Shown: one piece after another, positions 10,660 through 23,269 of the stretch | Position numbering within the stretch: the first letter of the stretch is position 1 | Layout of the letters: the number at the start of each line of letters is the position of its first letter | DNA from: Prostheceraeus crozeri | Lineage: Eukaryota; Platyhelminthes; Polycladida; Euryleptidae | DNA: 64,000 bases | Direction of reading: 5' to 3' | Assembly (NCBI GenBank): GCA_907163375.1 | Contig: CAJQUW010000551.1 | Coordinates: forward strand, 62,001 to 126,000 | Made by a program: the position numbers and the translations under genes | Notes under the pieces: generated by a model | Database searches by the model: none | What the model was told of the DNA's origin: nothing | The model's input: only the letters and a program-made list of their open reading frames with translations

Positions 10660-11289
10660 TGGAATGCTCATTACATATGACGCAATTTTTTTTGATAAGC
10701 CCCTTTAGTTGAACGATCACGGTCCATTGTGATCACGGATGTATATCTAAAATTTGTTGAAATCAATGTCTTTAGTGACGAGAAGACACCTGACAAAAAT
10801 TTACGAACTCCATCGTGCCAGCAGTTGTCTTCTCAAATTGTCAGCTTGCGGGTCAAAACTGGCCAAGGATGTTTTATCAAGGCTTGACTGTAGAGGAAGA
10901 GCCTATACACTAAATGTGTCTTTAAGCAACGGATCAAAGGCAAAGAGGGCAAAGAGGCAGAAAATCGAAGGAAGAAAATAGAGGCGGTGATGATGAAGGA
11001 ATGTAAGCAAATGAATAAGCCATTTTTGAACAGTATAGTAAAAAGAAAACTCACAACTGGTGCGCCACAAATGCTGAAAATAATGCTGTAAAAAAGTGAA
11101 TGTGAAGACAAAAGTGTGAACTGATGATTGCATAAGTCATCGAGATAAAAGTGGAAAAAGACAATATTAAAAGCTATCGAAGCATTAGTCTCTTATCAAA
11201 CATTGTAAGATGATTTAATAGAAATGCATGAGACAAAGGGACCTATTATCAAGACAATGAGACCCTATTATCAACTCCAGGACCCTCAA
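10660..11289. other. Unassigned intron DNA
   Basis: A 75-residue frame at 10754-10981 (SLVTRRHLTKIYELHRASS, basic tail) has no family that I recognise and may be the end of a decayed element. The rest is AT-rich and shows nothing clear. Confidence 0.3.
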
Positions 11290-14085
11290 ATTATCGACTT
11301 TCTATAGAGCTTTGTGGAAGCTTATTGACGGCTCTCATGAATGCATCAGCACTGAAAGATGTTGTAAATGCCTCCAAGGAAGCCTATTCCATAACCTTGC
11401 TGTCGTATGAAGGAAGGATCTCATAAAATGTTTGGTACGACAATGAGGAATAGTAACAAGGTATGGTTTTGCGTATGTACTTCCTCCTGTGCATGTGGTT
11501 TAAGAACGAGGATGTGGGGTAGCAGAAATAAGTTCATTAGAATAAAGACAGTGATAGTAGCGATAGAAAAGGGAAGGACAGGAGACTGCTCTACGGTGTA
11601 CGAGTGATGCCAAATTTGAAGTGAGACTATCATCTATCAGGCGAACTGCTTTGCACTGAAGACGATGAAGCATGTCTAAGCTGCTCTGAGAACCTGATGA
11701 CCAAGCGTGTGAGCAAAGCTCTATCACACAGGGAGTAGAACTGTTCCGCGGATTTGGTGATGGAAATGGTCATTCTCGTATTTCGTGCAAATGTGTAATA
11801 AAAAATATAAGGACAGGGGTACCCGAAAATTATTAGATGTCAATAAGAAACTTTTCATTTTGCAGCTATATACTCGTAATTCATATAGTGTATAGCTTGC
11901 GTCACTTGAGAATGAATTCGTTAAATTTCACTTTTCATTTTCAGAAAAGTTTTTCTATTAGTCTTTCATACATAGATTTCACAGTTTCAGATAATTTTTT
12001 CTATTATTTGGATTTTTGCGACTGCAAGTTGTTTTAGGCAACTTACAAAAGTTTCAACAGCAAAATATGTGAAATTCCGAAAAATGTCAAATTATGTGAA
12101 AAAATAAAATTCCGAGCCCAGATTAGAAACTGTATAAACATGTTGATGAACAGTTTCTCTTCTACATGTATCTGAAATGTTTTCACTGATACGCATGTAT
12201 GGAAACTTCCGCATTATTGTTAACTGTCTGTGAATGTGTTTTCAAAGTTTAGAAATTGGAAATCGCATTTGAATTTTGATTTTTCTCTATTGAGGAACTC
12301 GTACTTTAGAAAAATTGCTGAGCCAAAATCAGATAATAAAATATCGGCGAATATAAGTAGTATGAAAAAGTGGGTATTTGGGATTTCCGCGGATTTTGAA
12401 GCCAAGAGTTCTACTCCCTGATCACAGAGTAAGCTACATTCTTATGTAGTACGAGCAGCTGCTGAGGACTGAAGAAGTCACGGGCTCCAAAATATAGACT
12501 ACTCCCGAAAAAATGTAGACGTTGGGAACTCGCCGGTCAACTTGGCTGATGTGGGCTGACTAGCGCAAGGAATCAGACAGTGACACACCAAGCAAAGGAA
12601 TGCTGTTCTCCACGAAAAGGGAATTGCCTTTCTTGGCAATGGTGGAACTAACTGTCTTGGACGTTTTGATGAGGGAAGTGAAATGACTGAGTATTGCTTT
12701 CACTGATCATGACTCGGTTGGCGCGACCTCAAGGCAGAATTCGTTGCAAGTCATGTAGGTCAGACTCAATAGATGAGTTCAATGTCATTCTATCCTAGTC
12801 TAGACTTTGGCTGCAAGACCTCTGACTGAGATCGGAGAAATATGCATGAAGTATAAAGCTATGCATAATCTGCGAAAGAGTAGATTGGATTATTCGTTAG
12901 ACGCAGGTCATTCATAAACACGAGTAAAAGAGTAGGTGAAAGAATGCAGCCCCGAAGGAAGCCGGCATTGACCGTTAAGCGATCAGAGGGGAATCCATCG
13001 ATACAAACTAAAATGGAACAATTAGTCAGATAGTCCTTTATCCATCTCACGACTTCAGCATAGATTCCGTGAGAAAGATAAGAGGCTTATTGAGAAGAGC
13101 TGGGTGAAGCTGGGGAGAAGAGCACCCGATCGAGTGCCTTTGATATGTCAAAGGGTGTTACTGTTGACTCTCGAAGCTTGTCAAGCAATGATAGCTAAAG
13201 ATGAGTCACATATAACGATAGCAGTTGTTGTCGCTATAAAAGCAAGCCAGGAAGATTACGTCATCTGCTCGCGGAAATCTTTGCTTGCTCTTGACACGAT
13301 CGTGGAGAGTGTGCTTCGCTTGATTGGATGTTCTTCAGGCCGCGTTAGGTGTTTGAATACTGTGTTATAATCCCACCTGGCAAGCCATTTTTCATGGTGA
13401 CGCTAGGGTCAAGACGCACATCGCTTCTACCTCGTGAAAGTCAGAGGCATTACATCGTGAAATTGAGTCATATGTGCTAAAAGGTCACACGTGGACGAGC
13501 CTTTCTAAACTCATACTGACGATCACTTAACAAATCATGGGATTGAAAATGACTTCAGACATCTTTCTGTATAATAGAAGTGATTGCAATTGGATGATAA
13601 TTGCAAGGATCACTTCTATCTCCCTTCTTTAGAATAAGGACCACGTGGTCAACTTTCCAAGAAGAGGGTACCTGCCTGGAAGCTGGAAGAGTTATTAATG
13701 ATATATTCGACGGAAGAAGTAAGTTGATCAAAGAAACCTTCTTCATCACTACAATTTGTAGACCTTTACAACGATGCTATAAAGAAACGTCGACTATCAA
13801 TATTAATTCGGAGCCACAAAATCAGATAGTTGGCACATTCGGCATCGAATGAAGGAACTCTAGAAGCCTACCGATCTGAACTTACAAAAACATGATCCCC
13901 AGCTTTTCCGCGGAACATAGTGTGAAGAATGTATCCAGGACATTTGAAATGATTCACCGTCTGATGGTCAAGAATCTGGGTTTCTGTGAGTGCTGAAGTG
14001 CTGGGTCGAATAGTCTGATTAAGAAGCTGTTGAAATGAGTTAAGGTTGGCATTAAGGCCACCTATTGCGAAACTGAACACTAAGA
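11290..14085 (-). mobile_element. Decayed LINE (endonuclease plus RT), interrupted by a MITE
   Basis: Reading down from 14085: an APE-type endonuclease start (NANLNSFQQLL, ALTETQILD, PGYILHTMFRGKAG), then at 13555-13749 the RT entry block VPSSWKVDHVVLILKKGDRS, at about 13110-13160 motif A (FDISKALDRV), at 12859-13050 the region GCILSPTLLLVFMNDL and SFADYA (the second D of the catalytic box replaced), then at 11500-11727 SHAWSSGSQSSLDMLHRLQ and RRAVSCPSLFYRYYHC, and finally ARLWNRLPWRHLQ near 11370. The order is that of a CR1/Jockey-group LINE. Many frameshifts make it a fossil. A 692-bp MITE sits inside at 11729-12420. Confidence 0.85.
11729..12420. mobile_element. hAT-type MITE with 6-bp target duplication
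   Basis: The ends are exact 14-bp inverted repeats, CAGGGAGTAGAACT, followed by looser inverted similarity (TCCGCGGA on both sides). ATCACA is duplicated at 11723-11728 and 12421-12426. CAG.G termini and short duplications point to the hAT superfamily. The interior has no transposase. It interrupts the LINE at 11290-14085 and is therefore younger than it. Confidence 0.8.
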
Positions 14086-14436
14086 AGCCTTCAATCGCAA
14101 TGGATGGGTGCTCGCGAGCTGCGGCTGGCCCGCCAGGCGGAAAGAGTGAATTGCCTTTTTTAGAACAACTTTTCTAGGTCCCTCCCTACCTAAGGGCAGG
14201 TAGGGCATCCCTAAACATGGCCGCCTGGTCGCTACAGCAGGCCCTCACTGCTGACCAACTCACACTCAGTAGTGCGGCCAGGCCATCACACTGTAGCCGA
14301 TTGCATTCAGAGATCCAGCTGCCGGCCTCCAGCTTGCCAAACCTATCAGCATCACATTACACTGTAGACGCAAGAATTTGAGATAAAGGAAGGAGAAAAG
14401 AAGAGAGAGACACTGGCAGTAAACCCGTGGTATCTA
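14086..14436. other. Unassigned intron DNA
   Basis: GC-richer than its surroundings (GCTGCGGCTGGCCCGCC near 14120). It probably includes the 5' leader of the LINE on the left. No reading frame of note. Confidence 0.3.
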
Positions 14437-15796
14437 GGGGAGAGTGGGGTGATCTGGCACCCTAACACTAAATTAGCTCTCATGACCAAATAGCGAATTT
14501 TTTTACTGTTCAAGCATAATGACCTTAATATTCAAGGAATTTCCTAACTTTTTCGTATTAAAAATTTTTTTCGATTCGGACTCCTTCCTCTTCAAATATT
14601 CGTTTAAAAAAGGTTACAAAAATGCCAATTCACGAAATGTGTGGGGTGAATTGGCACTTCGATGGGGTGATTTGGCACTCCTCTAGTTTGTCCCCATAAC
14701 TTGCCCCACGATGTACCGCTGTTACTATTTTGTGAACTAGGGTATGTGCCGTTAGTCTAGGTTGCGTTTTTAATAAAATAAGCACATACGCAGACCCGTA
14801 AAAACTAATTAATTGACTTACTAATTAGGATTATATACCGGTACTAATTACACACATTTGACTTTCGACTTTGTTGCACCTATGTTATAATTTTTATTTG
14901 TTGTATGTCTATGTAGATAATTCTGAAATGTGGTTTTATTATATCATATCCTCCCCATTCCTTGAATCTTATTGATTTGACGCATGTAGAACAATATGCA
15001 TAGTAAAAATAAATCCTTATATATATCAAATCGATGAAAAAATTACACAGTGGAAAAATATAAAACAAGAGTATGCTATCAATAGAAACTCTGTAAGCAT
15101 GCTATTTTTCCAATACGTTTACGGGCTCGGCAAATTGAACACTGATATTTCGGCAGGTAGCCGAAATATATGGTTCCGGCTCCTCCAACTGACGCAGTAG
15201 GCAATCGAAATCAACTTGGAAACGCATATCGCTATAGGCTACGAGTTATTTGCCCCTTTAGATAAGCCTAATCGGCTATAGTTAGCAGTAATTTGCAGTG
15301 ATGATGCGTTAAGATTTAGGCCTGATTGATGTCCTACTAGTTCAGTTTTAATAGCAGGATTAAGCTAGATTCGGTACACCCAAAACTAGCTGTCAACATA
15401 TAGTGCCAAATCACCCCATTTCACTTTTTTATCGAAAACAGCTGGCGTACTGAGAATACCAAAATTTTGGAAATTTCATTCATGTGACCTTTTAGTCCAT
15501 TGACCTAGCTAGCAGAAAACGTCTATTGCCGGTAAATATCAGTTGCTAGGAAAAAAATATCCCAAAAACTGCAGAAATGCAAAAATGTTTTTGACCTAAG
15601 GTAAACGTAATTTTTATGTGTGGAGGAAAAACGAAGTCCGCCATGAACATAATTATTATATGCCAAGTGTGCACTATAATAGTGCTTTCAAATGTAAATT
15701 TCGGATTTTTGATACAGAGCTGTAGGGTGTAGGGGCTGTAGGCTGTAGGGGGTGGGTGCCAATTCACCCCAGGTGCCAAATCACCCCACTCTCCCC
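14437..15796. mobile_element. 1.36-kb non-autonomous DNA transposon, TA target site
   Basis: The termini form a 25-bp inverted repeat beginning GGGGAGAGTGGGGTGA and ending GGCACC, with one mismatch, and the element is bracketed by TA on both sides (14435-14436, 15797-15798). The GGGGTGA.TTGGCAC motif recurs just inside the ends (about 14643-14680, and inverted at 15400-15420), typical subterminal transposase-binding repeats. The interior has no coding capacity. The TA duplication would fit a Tc1/mariner-type mobiliser, but the superfamily is not settled. Confidence 0.8.
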
Positions 15797-15799
15797 TAC

Positions 15800-16665
15800 C
15801 CCGGACGACAACTTGTCCAAATCTCGACAGACCCTTCTAGTTGCCTCTTATGTCGATACACGTCGATACTGGATGCGTCGATACTATTCTACGGTCGGTA
15901 CCCACACGGCGCAAAATAGCCACAACTTAAACTCTAAGGCCGGATCAGGCTGCAGCCGCTCTACGTCACTTCAATGTAACAAAAGTAACTGTCAGTCAAA
16001 GCACATTTATAACGAAACTTCGAAATGTGAAGACAAAAATACGTCGAAGTCATTATGTATGACTATATATTTTATAAACCTCGATCGCCTTCACGGCCTC
16101 TTTTCAAGGGGTGTACGACTGTAATGAACACATAGCGATACACAGACAGTAAATAAAGCTCGCATCAGAACATGCAATGGTGTGGACAATGAAAATGAAG
16201 TCATAGTGTATTGTACAAAGGCCAGAAGAAATAGAAAACATAGTCTACATAGAAAATAATAAAACGGAGAGCAAATGATTGACAAGGAAAAATATTTAGA
16301 AAAAGAAAAGAGAGAAAATCTCCAAGTAAGTCTCAAGGAATACTTCATTTCTTTTGGATACACAGAGAAGGACGGAAATGTGAAATGAACAGACTCCAAA
16401 ATGGGCAAAGTGACTGGTGACCTAGGGACACTCCAAATTGATCGCAACTCACCACAGGACGACAGATGGCTTCGGAGCGTGGACGTCGACAACTGCCAAG
16501 TTTCCGCCATATCAGGAAATATTCTCTTGAAACTTTGAAATTCGGAGTCATGAGGTCAACTGGCCAGGTGAAGCTGAAGCATTGAAGCAAATATTTTCAT
16601 TTAAACCAAAATTATTCATTGAATGTCTTTTACAATTAAATGCAATTCTGCCACTGATCTTTCAG
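15800..16665. other. Intron DNA before LEPROT exon 3
   Basis: No recognised gene. The right edge carries TTTCAG at 16660-16665, the acceptor of the next exon. Open frames at 15756-16124 and 16091-16590 have no family signature. Confidence 0.4.
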
Positions 16666-16861
16666 AAATTGGTGGCCGCTCTTCGTCCTTGTCTTTTACT
16701 TCATCAGCCCCCTGCCTTGTCTAATTGCATCTCGGCACTCGGAATCGACGGACAGTAGCAGTGCATTATGGGAGACTGCTCTTTTCATTACCACCGGCAT
16801 CGTTGTCTCTGCATACGCTCTCCCTGTGGTCTTGGCTCACACACCACTGGCAAAACCTGTG
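16666..16861 (+). CDS. LEPROT: LEPROT/Vps55-like protein, exon 3
   Basis: This 196-bp exon between TTTCAG and GTAAGT completes a split serine codon and then reads [20 protein letters not shown], a short variable loop ([16 protein letters not shown]), and [20 protein letters not shown] followed by AHTPLAKPV. The WPLFVL.F..SP.P.FIA pattern and the TTGIVVSA helix are the most conserved parts of the LEPROT family (helices 2 and 3 of four). It ends at a codon boundary, which fits the next exon. The loop between helices 2 and 3 is rich in Ser and acidic residues, as in other family members. No stop or frameshift is seen. Confidence 0.93.
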
Positions 16862-18085
16862 GTAAGTTCTGCTGTATTACTTAGGTCTGTGTCAGTAGCC
16901 TATTTAGAATGTTTTTAGATACAACAATTTGAGGAACTAGGGTCTATTGACCTTATTTCGACGTAATGTAGCCTAGTAGATCACATACAGTATATGTCTT
17001 GCCTGTAAAACACACAACATACATGAATATAATTGGTAGCATCTAGTCTGGTTTGTCCCAAGCACACTTCACATTTTTTCTGGAGTTAAATTCTGATGTT
17101 TACTAGTTAGGAGACACTAATTCATAATTTTTTGTACGTCCATCATTTCGTCAAGCATTTTCTTCATCCTTCTTTGATTTTAGCGAATCTCAACATGTTG
17201 TTTCTTGTTGTTCCTCTGTTTTAAATCGCAAAGGAATTTCTGTCCGCTATTAGGACTCAAAATTCGTTTGTTTGGAAGAGGCTCATTTTAACTGACAATG
17301 CACTTAACTTTCCCATTAATTTCAACCATGATTAGTGATCAACCGATTGATCTTCATTCTTTTCATTTGCCTCGATATATAGGCCTAATTATTGTTAATA
17401 GAAACTCTTGAAACACTAACTCGGTGAAGATTGGCCTTGACGATCGCAGTCTCATTTGCATTCATCTCTTTTGATTTTCCCATGTGTGTCGATATAGGTC
17501 TGCAGTCCGACAACATTATTCGATGTAGGAAAAGGTCGAACTTGATACCTCAATTTAATAAACTGATGGCATTGCTAGACATGAACGGACACTCGGAAAA
17601 TTGCGAGGAAATCGTTTGAATCTGACTTTATGGTTCAACATACGTCGAATTTAGGCAGAATGAACATTAACGCCTCCTTGATTCGGCAAATTTAAAAGAA
17701 ACTTTTTCAGTGTTAAGAGTGCTTTAGATATCGATCAGTTGGTCACGCCACATTGTAGAGAAGATTTCACTACGCACGTAGCTTCACACTGCTGTAAAGT
17801 GAATATGCATCATATCGCGCAACTATTCTGATGGAAGAATAACGTCAGTCGTCCATGAAGTCAGTTATTTTCTTATACATGACTATATGAACTTAGTTTG
17901 GTGGCGATTTTAAATAGATAAAGCAACATCTACGTCAATCTACATGCATGTTAGGATGAACTGAATCCTCATGTGAAGCTTAGTTTCAATAAGAAGCGCA
18001 AAAAGGAAAAATCGAGGACTCGGTTGAATCGCTAGGAGAAAGTAATTCCCATCGCTGTAGAAATTATTTTGAAAAACTTCGTTTC
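16862..18085. other. Intron 3, left part
   Basis: Begins with the donor GTAAGTTC. No gene recognised; the part near 17850-18085 may be the 5' leader of the Penelope-like element that follows. Confidence 0.4.
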
Positions 18086-20529
18086 TTGAACGTCACTTCA
18101 TTAAACTTTTCCGTCAGTTGCCTTTCTGTGTGCCTTTATATTGATATCAGTATCACACGTAAAGGCTTGATATTCAGGAAGTATCTACGTGAGAGAGAAG
18201 ATGAATTAAAACAGAGAAGACGTTTGGACTTTATGAAAGAGTGTCGACGGAGCAGGACTGCCCCATCATCCTTACGTTTCAAGTTGCCTGGAGCATTTAA
18301 TCATTGCCGGGTTTTGAAGTGGAGGATACAGAAGGAGATGATCGGCATGACAATCGGAAAGATCAGAAGGGAGATGGAGGCCTTATCGCCGATTTTGGCA
18401 ATGCGGTGGAGTTGTTTGCGAGACATGGTGAGAAGTGAGGATCTGATGCTGAGGATGGCGGACTACGTGGATTCGGCGGTGGAGGTATGGCGAGAGCGTG
18501 AGCGTGAGGAGGAGACCTTGCGAAGGAGGCTGGAATGGAGACGGAGGCAGGAGTTCAAGCTACTAGACGTCTCTGAAGAGAAGGACGGTGACACGCAGGA
18601 GGAGAAGAGATTTGATAAGCTGGTCGTGAACCTAAGTGATATGGATTTGTCAACGACGGAGGAGCAGGTTTTGAGCAAAGGGTTGAATTTTGCCATGACT
18701 CCGGCTAAGATTGACTACAGGGACCTGGTAGCCGACGTTGAGTCTGCCCTGGATGGCTTGAGCAGTGGAGAGGCTACATGGGCCAGGAGAGAGGTGGCGA
18801 AGGTCTTGGAGGGCTATAGGAGGGGCGAGTCAAATTTATCAAGAGAGGAGAGCGAGGCTGTTGAAGACTTGGCGCGCTTGAAGGATGTCAAGATCCTACA
18901 GGCGGACAAGGGTGGAGCGGTGGTGTTGATGAACAAGATGGAGTATGATGAGAAGTTGAGGATCCTGATAGAGTCTGGCCCTTACGAGAGTGTGAATACG
19001 GACCCTGGTCAGAAGTATATGAAGGAACTGATGGAGATTTTGAGGGGAGCGAAGAGATCTGGAAGACTCGGTTATGGAGAATATAACAGGATTTGTCCGA
19101 CGCATTTTCAGAGGCCGTATATTTTTGGTAATCCGAAGGTTCATAAGGCTGGCAACCCGTTGAGACCAATAGTGAGCATGGTCGGGACGCTTTTCGCTGT
19201 GATCAGTAGATATTTGGCTGATGTTCTGGCACCATATGGAAAGGATGGGAATTCATATGTCGTGAATTCTGCTGACGTCGTTACCAGGATACAGAAAATT
19301 GAAGATTTTGTGGATGGGCGATTGGTCAGCTACGACGTGGATAGTCTGTTTACCAGCATACCGGTTGGTGAGAGTCTGGAGGTGGTACGTGACCGATTGT
19401 TTGGGGACCCCTATATTGCAGAAAGGTCCAAGTTACGCGTGAGTGAATTGGTTGAGCTGGTTAGGTTTTGCCTCACGAGATGTTATTTTGTTTTTGAAGG
19501 CGGTGTTTACATACAGAATGATGGAATAGCAATGGGAAGCAGTCTCAGTGTTGTGGTGGTCAATATCTACATGTTTCATTTTGAGGAGATGGCGTTGCGT
19601 GAAGGGCTATTGAGGGGGCTGCGAGTGCCAGATGTTTGGATGAGATATATTGACGATATACTGGCGCGCTTCAAAGGAGACCCAAAGGATGTTCAGAAAT
19701 ATCTTGATTTCTTGAATTCCTTGAGACCTTCGATTAAATTTACGGTGGAACAAGAAAGCGATGGGGTTTTGCCGTTTTTAGATATTGCAATAAGGAGAAG
19801 TCGTGAGGGAGTGGTGTTCGGAGTATTCAGGAAAAACACGCACCGTAATAGTTATTTGGAAAGGAACTCGTGTCATCCGAAATCGGTGTTTCGCGGAGTT
19901 GTTGGATCTCTCGACAGAAGGGTGGACCAGATTTGTTCGGTTGGGGAGAAGAAAAATGAACGCAGAAGAATTAGACGTGATTTGACGCGCAAGGGTTACC
20001 GGCGAAGTGATCTCTTGGTCATGGGGAAGTCTAGTGAAAGGAAGGAGGAGGAGTTGCATGAAGGTCCAAGGTATTCGTTGCCATATTACCCAGGGGTCTA
20101 CGAGAGGATATCAAAGATTCTTGGTGGACTTGGAAGGAGAGTGACTGGCAGACCGGTTTGCAGGTTGGCTGACCGATTGGTAAGAAAGCGTCAGGAGGAG
20201 AGAGTACATTTGAGTGTTGTGTACGAAATAAGGTGTATGGGATGCCAGTGGACATACGTTGGTGAGTCGGGAAGAACTTTGGAGCAGCGGGTCAAGGAGC
20301 ACAAAAGAATGGTGAGGAACATGAATGTCGAATGCTCAGAAATAGCTGCACATGTTATGAAGACGGGTCACACCACGGACTGGTAGGCGGCGACTACACT
20401 GGACAGGGAGCAGTCATGGTATAAGAAGAGAATATTCAAGGAGGCATGGTGGACAAAGAAGCTCGGTTCCTCAAACAGTGTGAAGTGTGTGGTGGATGAC
20501 ACATGGACACGATTACGATTAGTCTCTAA
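18086..20529 (+). mobile_element. Near-intact Penelope-like retroelement ORF
   Basis: A single frame of 766 codons (to 20386) covers almost a whole Penelope-like polyprotein. The N-terminal third is basic and helical (YLREREDELKQRRRLDFMKE). The reverse transcriptase has YDVDSLFTSIP near residue 415 (motif A), GIAMGSSLSVVVVN near 480 (motif B), RYIDDILARF near 519 (motif C) and LPFLDIAIRRS (motif D). A cysteine pair then leads into the GIY-YIG nuclease, MGCQWTYVGESGRTLEQRV near 718, EHKRMVRN, and HTTDW. A TAG at 20384 stops the frame; the same frame goes on with AATTLDREQSWYKKR to a TGA-free end at 20529, so one base change separates this copy from a full-length protein. It lies in LEPROT intron 3. 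Confidence 0.93.
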
Positions 20530-20724
20530 GTGATTTTGCTTCTGTATCATTTTTATACATTCTTTCATATTACTATTATTTTAGTCAGTAGAAGTCACTA
20601 TTTGCTTCTTATATTTTAGGAAGCTCATTTTAATGTCTAGTGCACGTGGACTGAAGGTCACGTTTTACCTCTCTCATTTATGTACTGTGAATTGTTATCA
20701 AGGCAGCATTTGATGTGCCAGTTT

Positions 20725-20764
20725 GCGTGAACAGGACCGAAGCACCGGTCGAAACTTGTCGCTG
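20725..20764 (+). ncRNA. Hammerhead-like motif behind the Penelope ORF
   Basis: About 200 bp after the end of the Penelope frame the sequence shows a GACC/GGUC stem II, the invariant GAAA, a short CUUG segment and UC at the cleavage position. The left core reads GUGAACA instead of CUGANGA, and stem I is only about 2-3 bp, so if this is a hammerhead it is degenerate. The position matches the terminal repeat of Penelope-like elements. Confidence 0.35.
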
Positions 20765-20779
20765 AATCTTTCCCCAGCG

Positions 20780-22815
20780 CTCCTGAGGGAATGACGTTCC
20801 CTGCAAGCTGCGTTCAGCATCTTCGGTTTTTCACTTTTTACTGACGTTCTCCTCCACCATTCGGCCTAACTTTTGCATCATCTTGACGCCAATCCTCTTC
20901 GCCCTGTTACTGTGCTGCTCCCGGTCACTGTCGTTGATCCGTCGATCCGCTACTTCCTAATCAGCACTTTTGTCTCTATTCAGCGCCTTTTTCACCTCTG
21001 ACTCACTTATCGCAGGGCCTCTTCATCACGCCTCGTGTACAGCCCACAGAACAAGGAGTTCCTTGTTCTCCTTGTTCTGTGGTACAGCCGCGCCGACCTC
21101 CTCTGCCTGAGGGATAACTTTCCCCTATCTCGCACCACGAGGCGAAGTCTGTGGTTCCATCGGGTACTAGCCAGGCGACCTCCCTTGATTCGCAGCGACG
21201 ATCAGCCACGCCAGCTTCCCCATCAATCCTCTGCTCCCCAACCTCACCGACCAGTGACCTCCTTCCCTATCGTGAGTCAGCGAGATGCAGAGGGAATTCC
21301 CGACAACTACGATCGCCTCCCTATGCCTCCCTTCTCTCTCCCCAAGGAGCGATCAGCTGAGCGGCTCGCACACCCACGCGCCCACCTGCCTGGCTCTCCG
21401 CCGGCGTCTGGCAACTCGACTCGCCCTGGAACAAGTGGATCAGCCGATCCGACTGCAGCAGCCTTCTCTTCTTCCGACCATCAGGCAGCGCACCGTAAGG
21501 TACTTGCCAGGAAGAGAACTGCATGTCGACGTGAGCGCCTTCAGCTGTTATCTGCGAATATCCGAGGATTCCACTCCAATCTCCACGCTCTACAGACTGT
21601 CCTCCCATCATATGACGTAGTGTGTCTGTGCGAAACATTCCTGACATCGGAGGCTTCGCCGATTGTCCCGGGCTTCAGCATTCACCGTAGGGATCGCAGC
21701 TCGCACAGATCGACGCCCTGCCGCTGGTTGTAGAATCGGCCATCAACCTGGAAGCTATCTGGCTCCGATTGAGACGGCGCTCAGGTCGAGGTTGCTGCAT
21801 CATCGGTTCCGTCTACCGCTCACCCAGCTCGTGCCCTTCCGCCTTCATCGAGTCCTTGGAGGAAGCCATCGCCTTCATTCGCTCTGCCCATCCCAACTCG
21901 GAGATCATCATCTGTGGCGACACTAACTCTCATCTACAGGAATGGGGTGACAGTCGAACTGACAGTGCTGGTCGGTCTGCTCTTTCTTTCTGTATCAGCA
22001 CTGGTATGGCTCAAACAGTTCCTACCCTCATTCTCGGATCCGGCAGTCGCTCAGTGATTGACCACTGCTATACTGACTTACCTGACCATGCTATTCACAC
22101 CAACATCGTCCCTGTCATCGGATCACTGTGGGGTGTCTATCACCCTTGCCTCCACCCCCAACCGTGACCGGCCCTACTACCGCACCTTCCTCCAATACAA
22201 TCGCGCTGACTGGGATGGTCTGCGAGCTCATTTCAGCGCAGTCCACTTTATCTCCGGTGTCAACCGATTCATACCATCCAAGACCACGAAGCTGAAACCC
22301 AAATCTGCGCCATGGTTTGGCCTCAAGTGCATCCGTGCACGCGACAAGAAGATGGCTGCGTGGAGGCTTTGGCGTCGCAACCCCTGTGACGCCTCTCACA
22401 GCTGCTACCGCGAAGCCTGCACAGACCTACGCAGCTGCACGCCGCTCGTATCTTCACTCAGTCGCTCTTGGCGTTGAGAACAAACCGGCGTCACCCAAGA
22501 GCTTTTGGAAAGCAATCAATGCTGCATGGGTCGTCTACGTGGCCCTCCATCCCCACGCTGCTTCACGACGACAAAGAGCTGTCCACATCGCGAGAAAAGG
22601 CTGAACTCCTAAACTCTTGCTTTGCCTCAAAAGCAAGCATCAACGACCAAGGCGTGTGCCACAAGGCTGGCAACACATACGTGGTGCGCCAACCCGTCCG
22701 ATCCGCGACCTGCTCCCACGACCGGCTGAGTGGCGACGATCGACTCGTGCAGCTGATGCCGCTAAATAAAGACGACTACACCGGTCAATCGTGGTTTTCC
22801 CTCCGTTGCTTGAAG
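20780..22815 (+). mobile_element. GC-rich LINE fragment (5' half with endonuclease)
   Basis: The region is clearly GC-richer than the DNA around it. A frame from 21035 ends in an APE-type endonuclease start (LQLLSANIRGFHSNLHAL, VVCLCETFLTSEASP). After a stop at 21731 the domain continues in the frame at 21769-22167: GCCIIGSVYRSPSS, ICGDTNSHLQEWG and SVIDHCYTDL, then, in another frame, SDHCGVSITL, which is the catalytic SDH block. The following linker (PWFGLKCIRARDKK) points to a LINE whose RT is missing. An inverted repeat at 21045-21084 (CCACAGAACAAGGAG and its complement) can form a hairpin ahead of the ORF. Confidence 0.8.
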
Positions 22816-23269
22816 TAAAGGCTAAGTGGATAATTTAATTATCATTTATGAAAATGTTGCCTGAGTGACTGTGTGACTCAGAAATTTGAGCTTCGTTGAT
22901 ATAATTTTAACTTTTTCAGCTAATGATCAAATTTGCTAAATGAATGTAGGGCGTATATAATACTAGAATTGCAACTGGTTATTCTTGTCAATATTCTTGA
23001 CAAAATTTGTCGTTCAGCTTGTGATCAGGTAGAAGTATGAATTTTCTAAATATCACCTGAGATCTTTGAGAAATATCCGAGTACAGTATTGTGATTATGT
23101 AAACACGGTGACAACGTGGATCTAAGTTGTCCTAGATGGTTTATACTTTGTAAGTACCGGGATGTCATGCCGGTATTACCGAATATCGAAATACCGGTAT
23201 TTTGTCTGTAAATCGGCGTTGCGAATACTGGTATTTTGATCCGGTATAACCGGTATTAATTAGTGTTTA

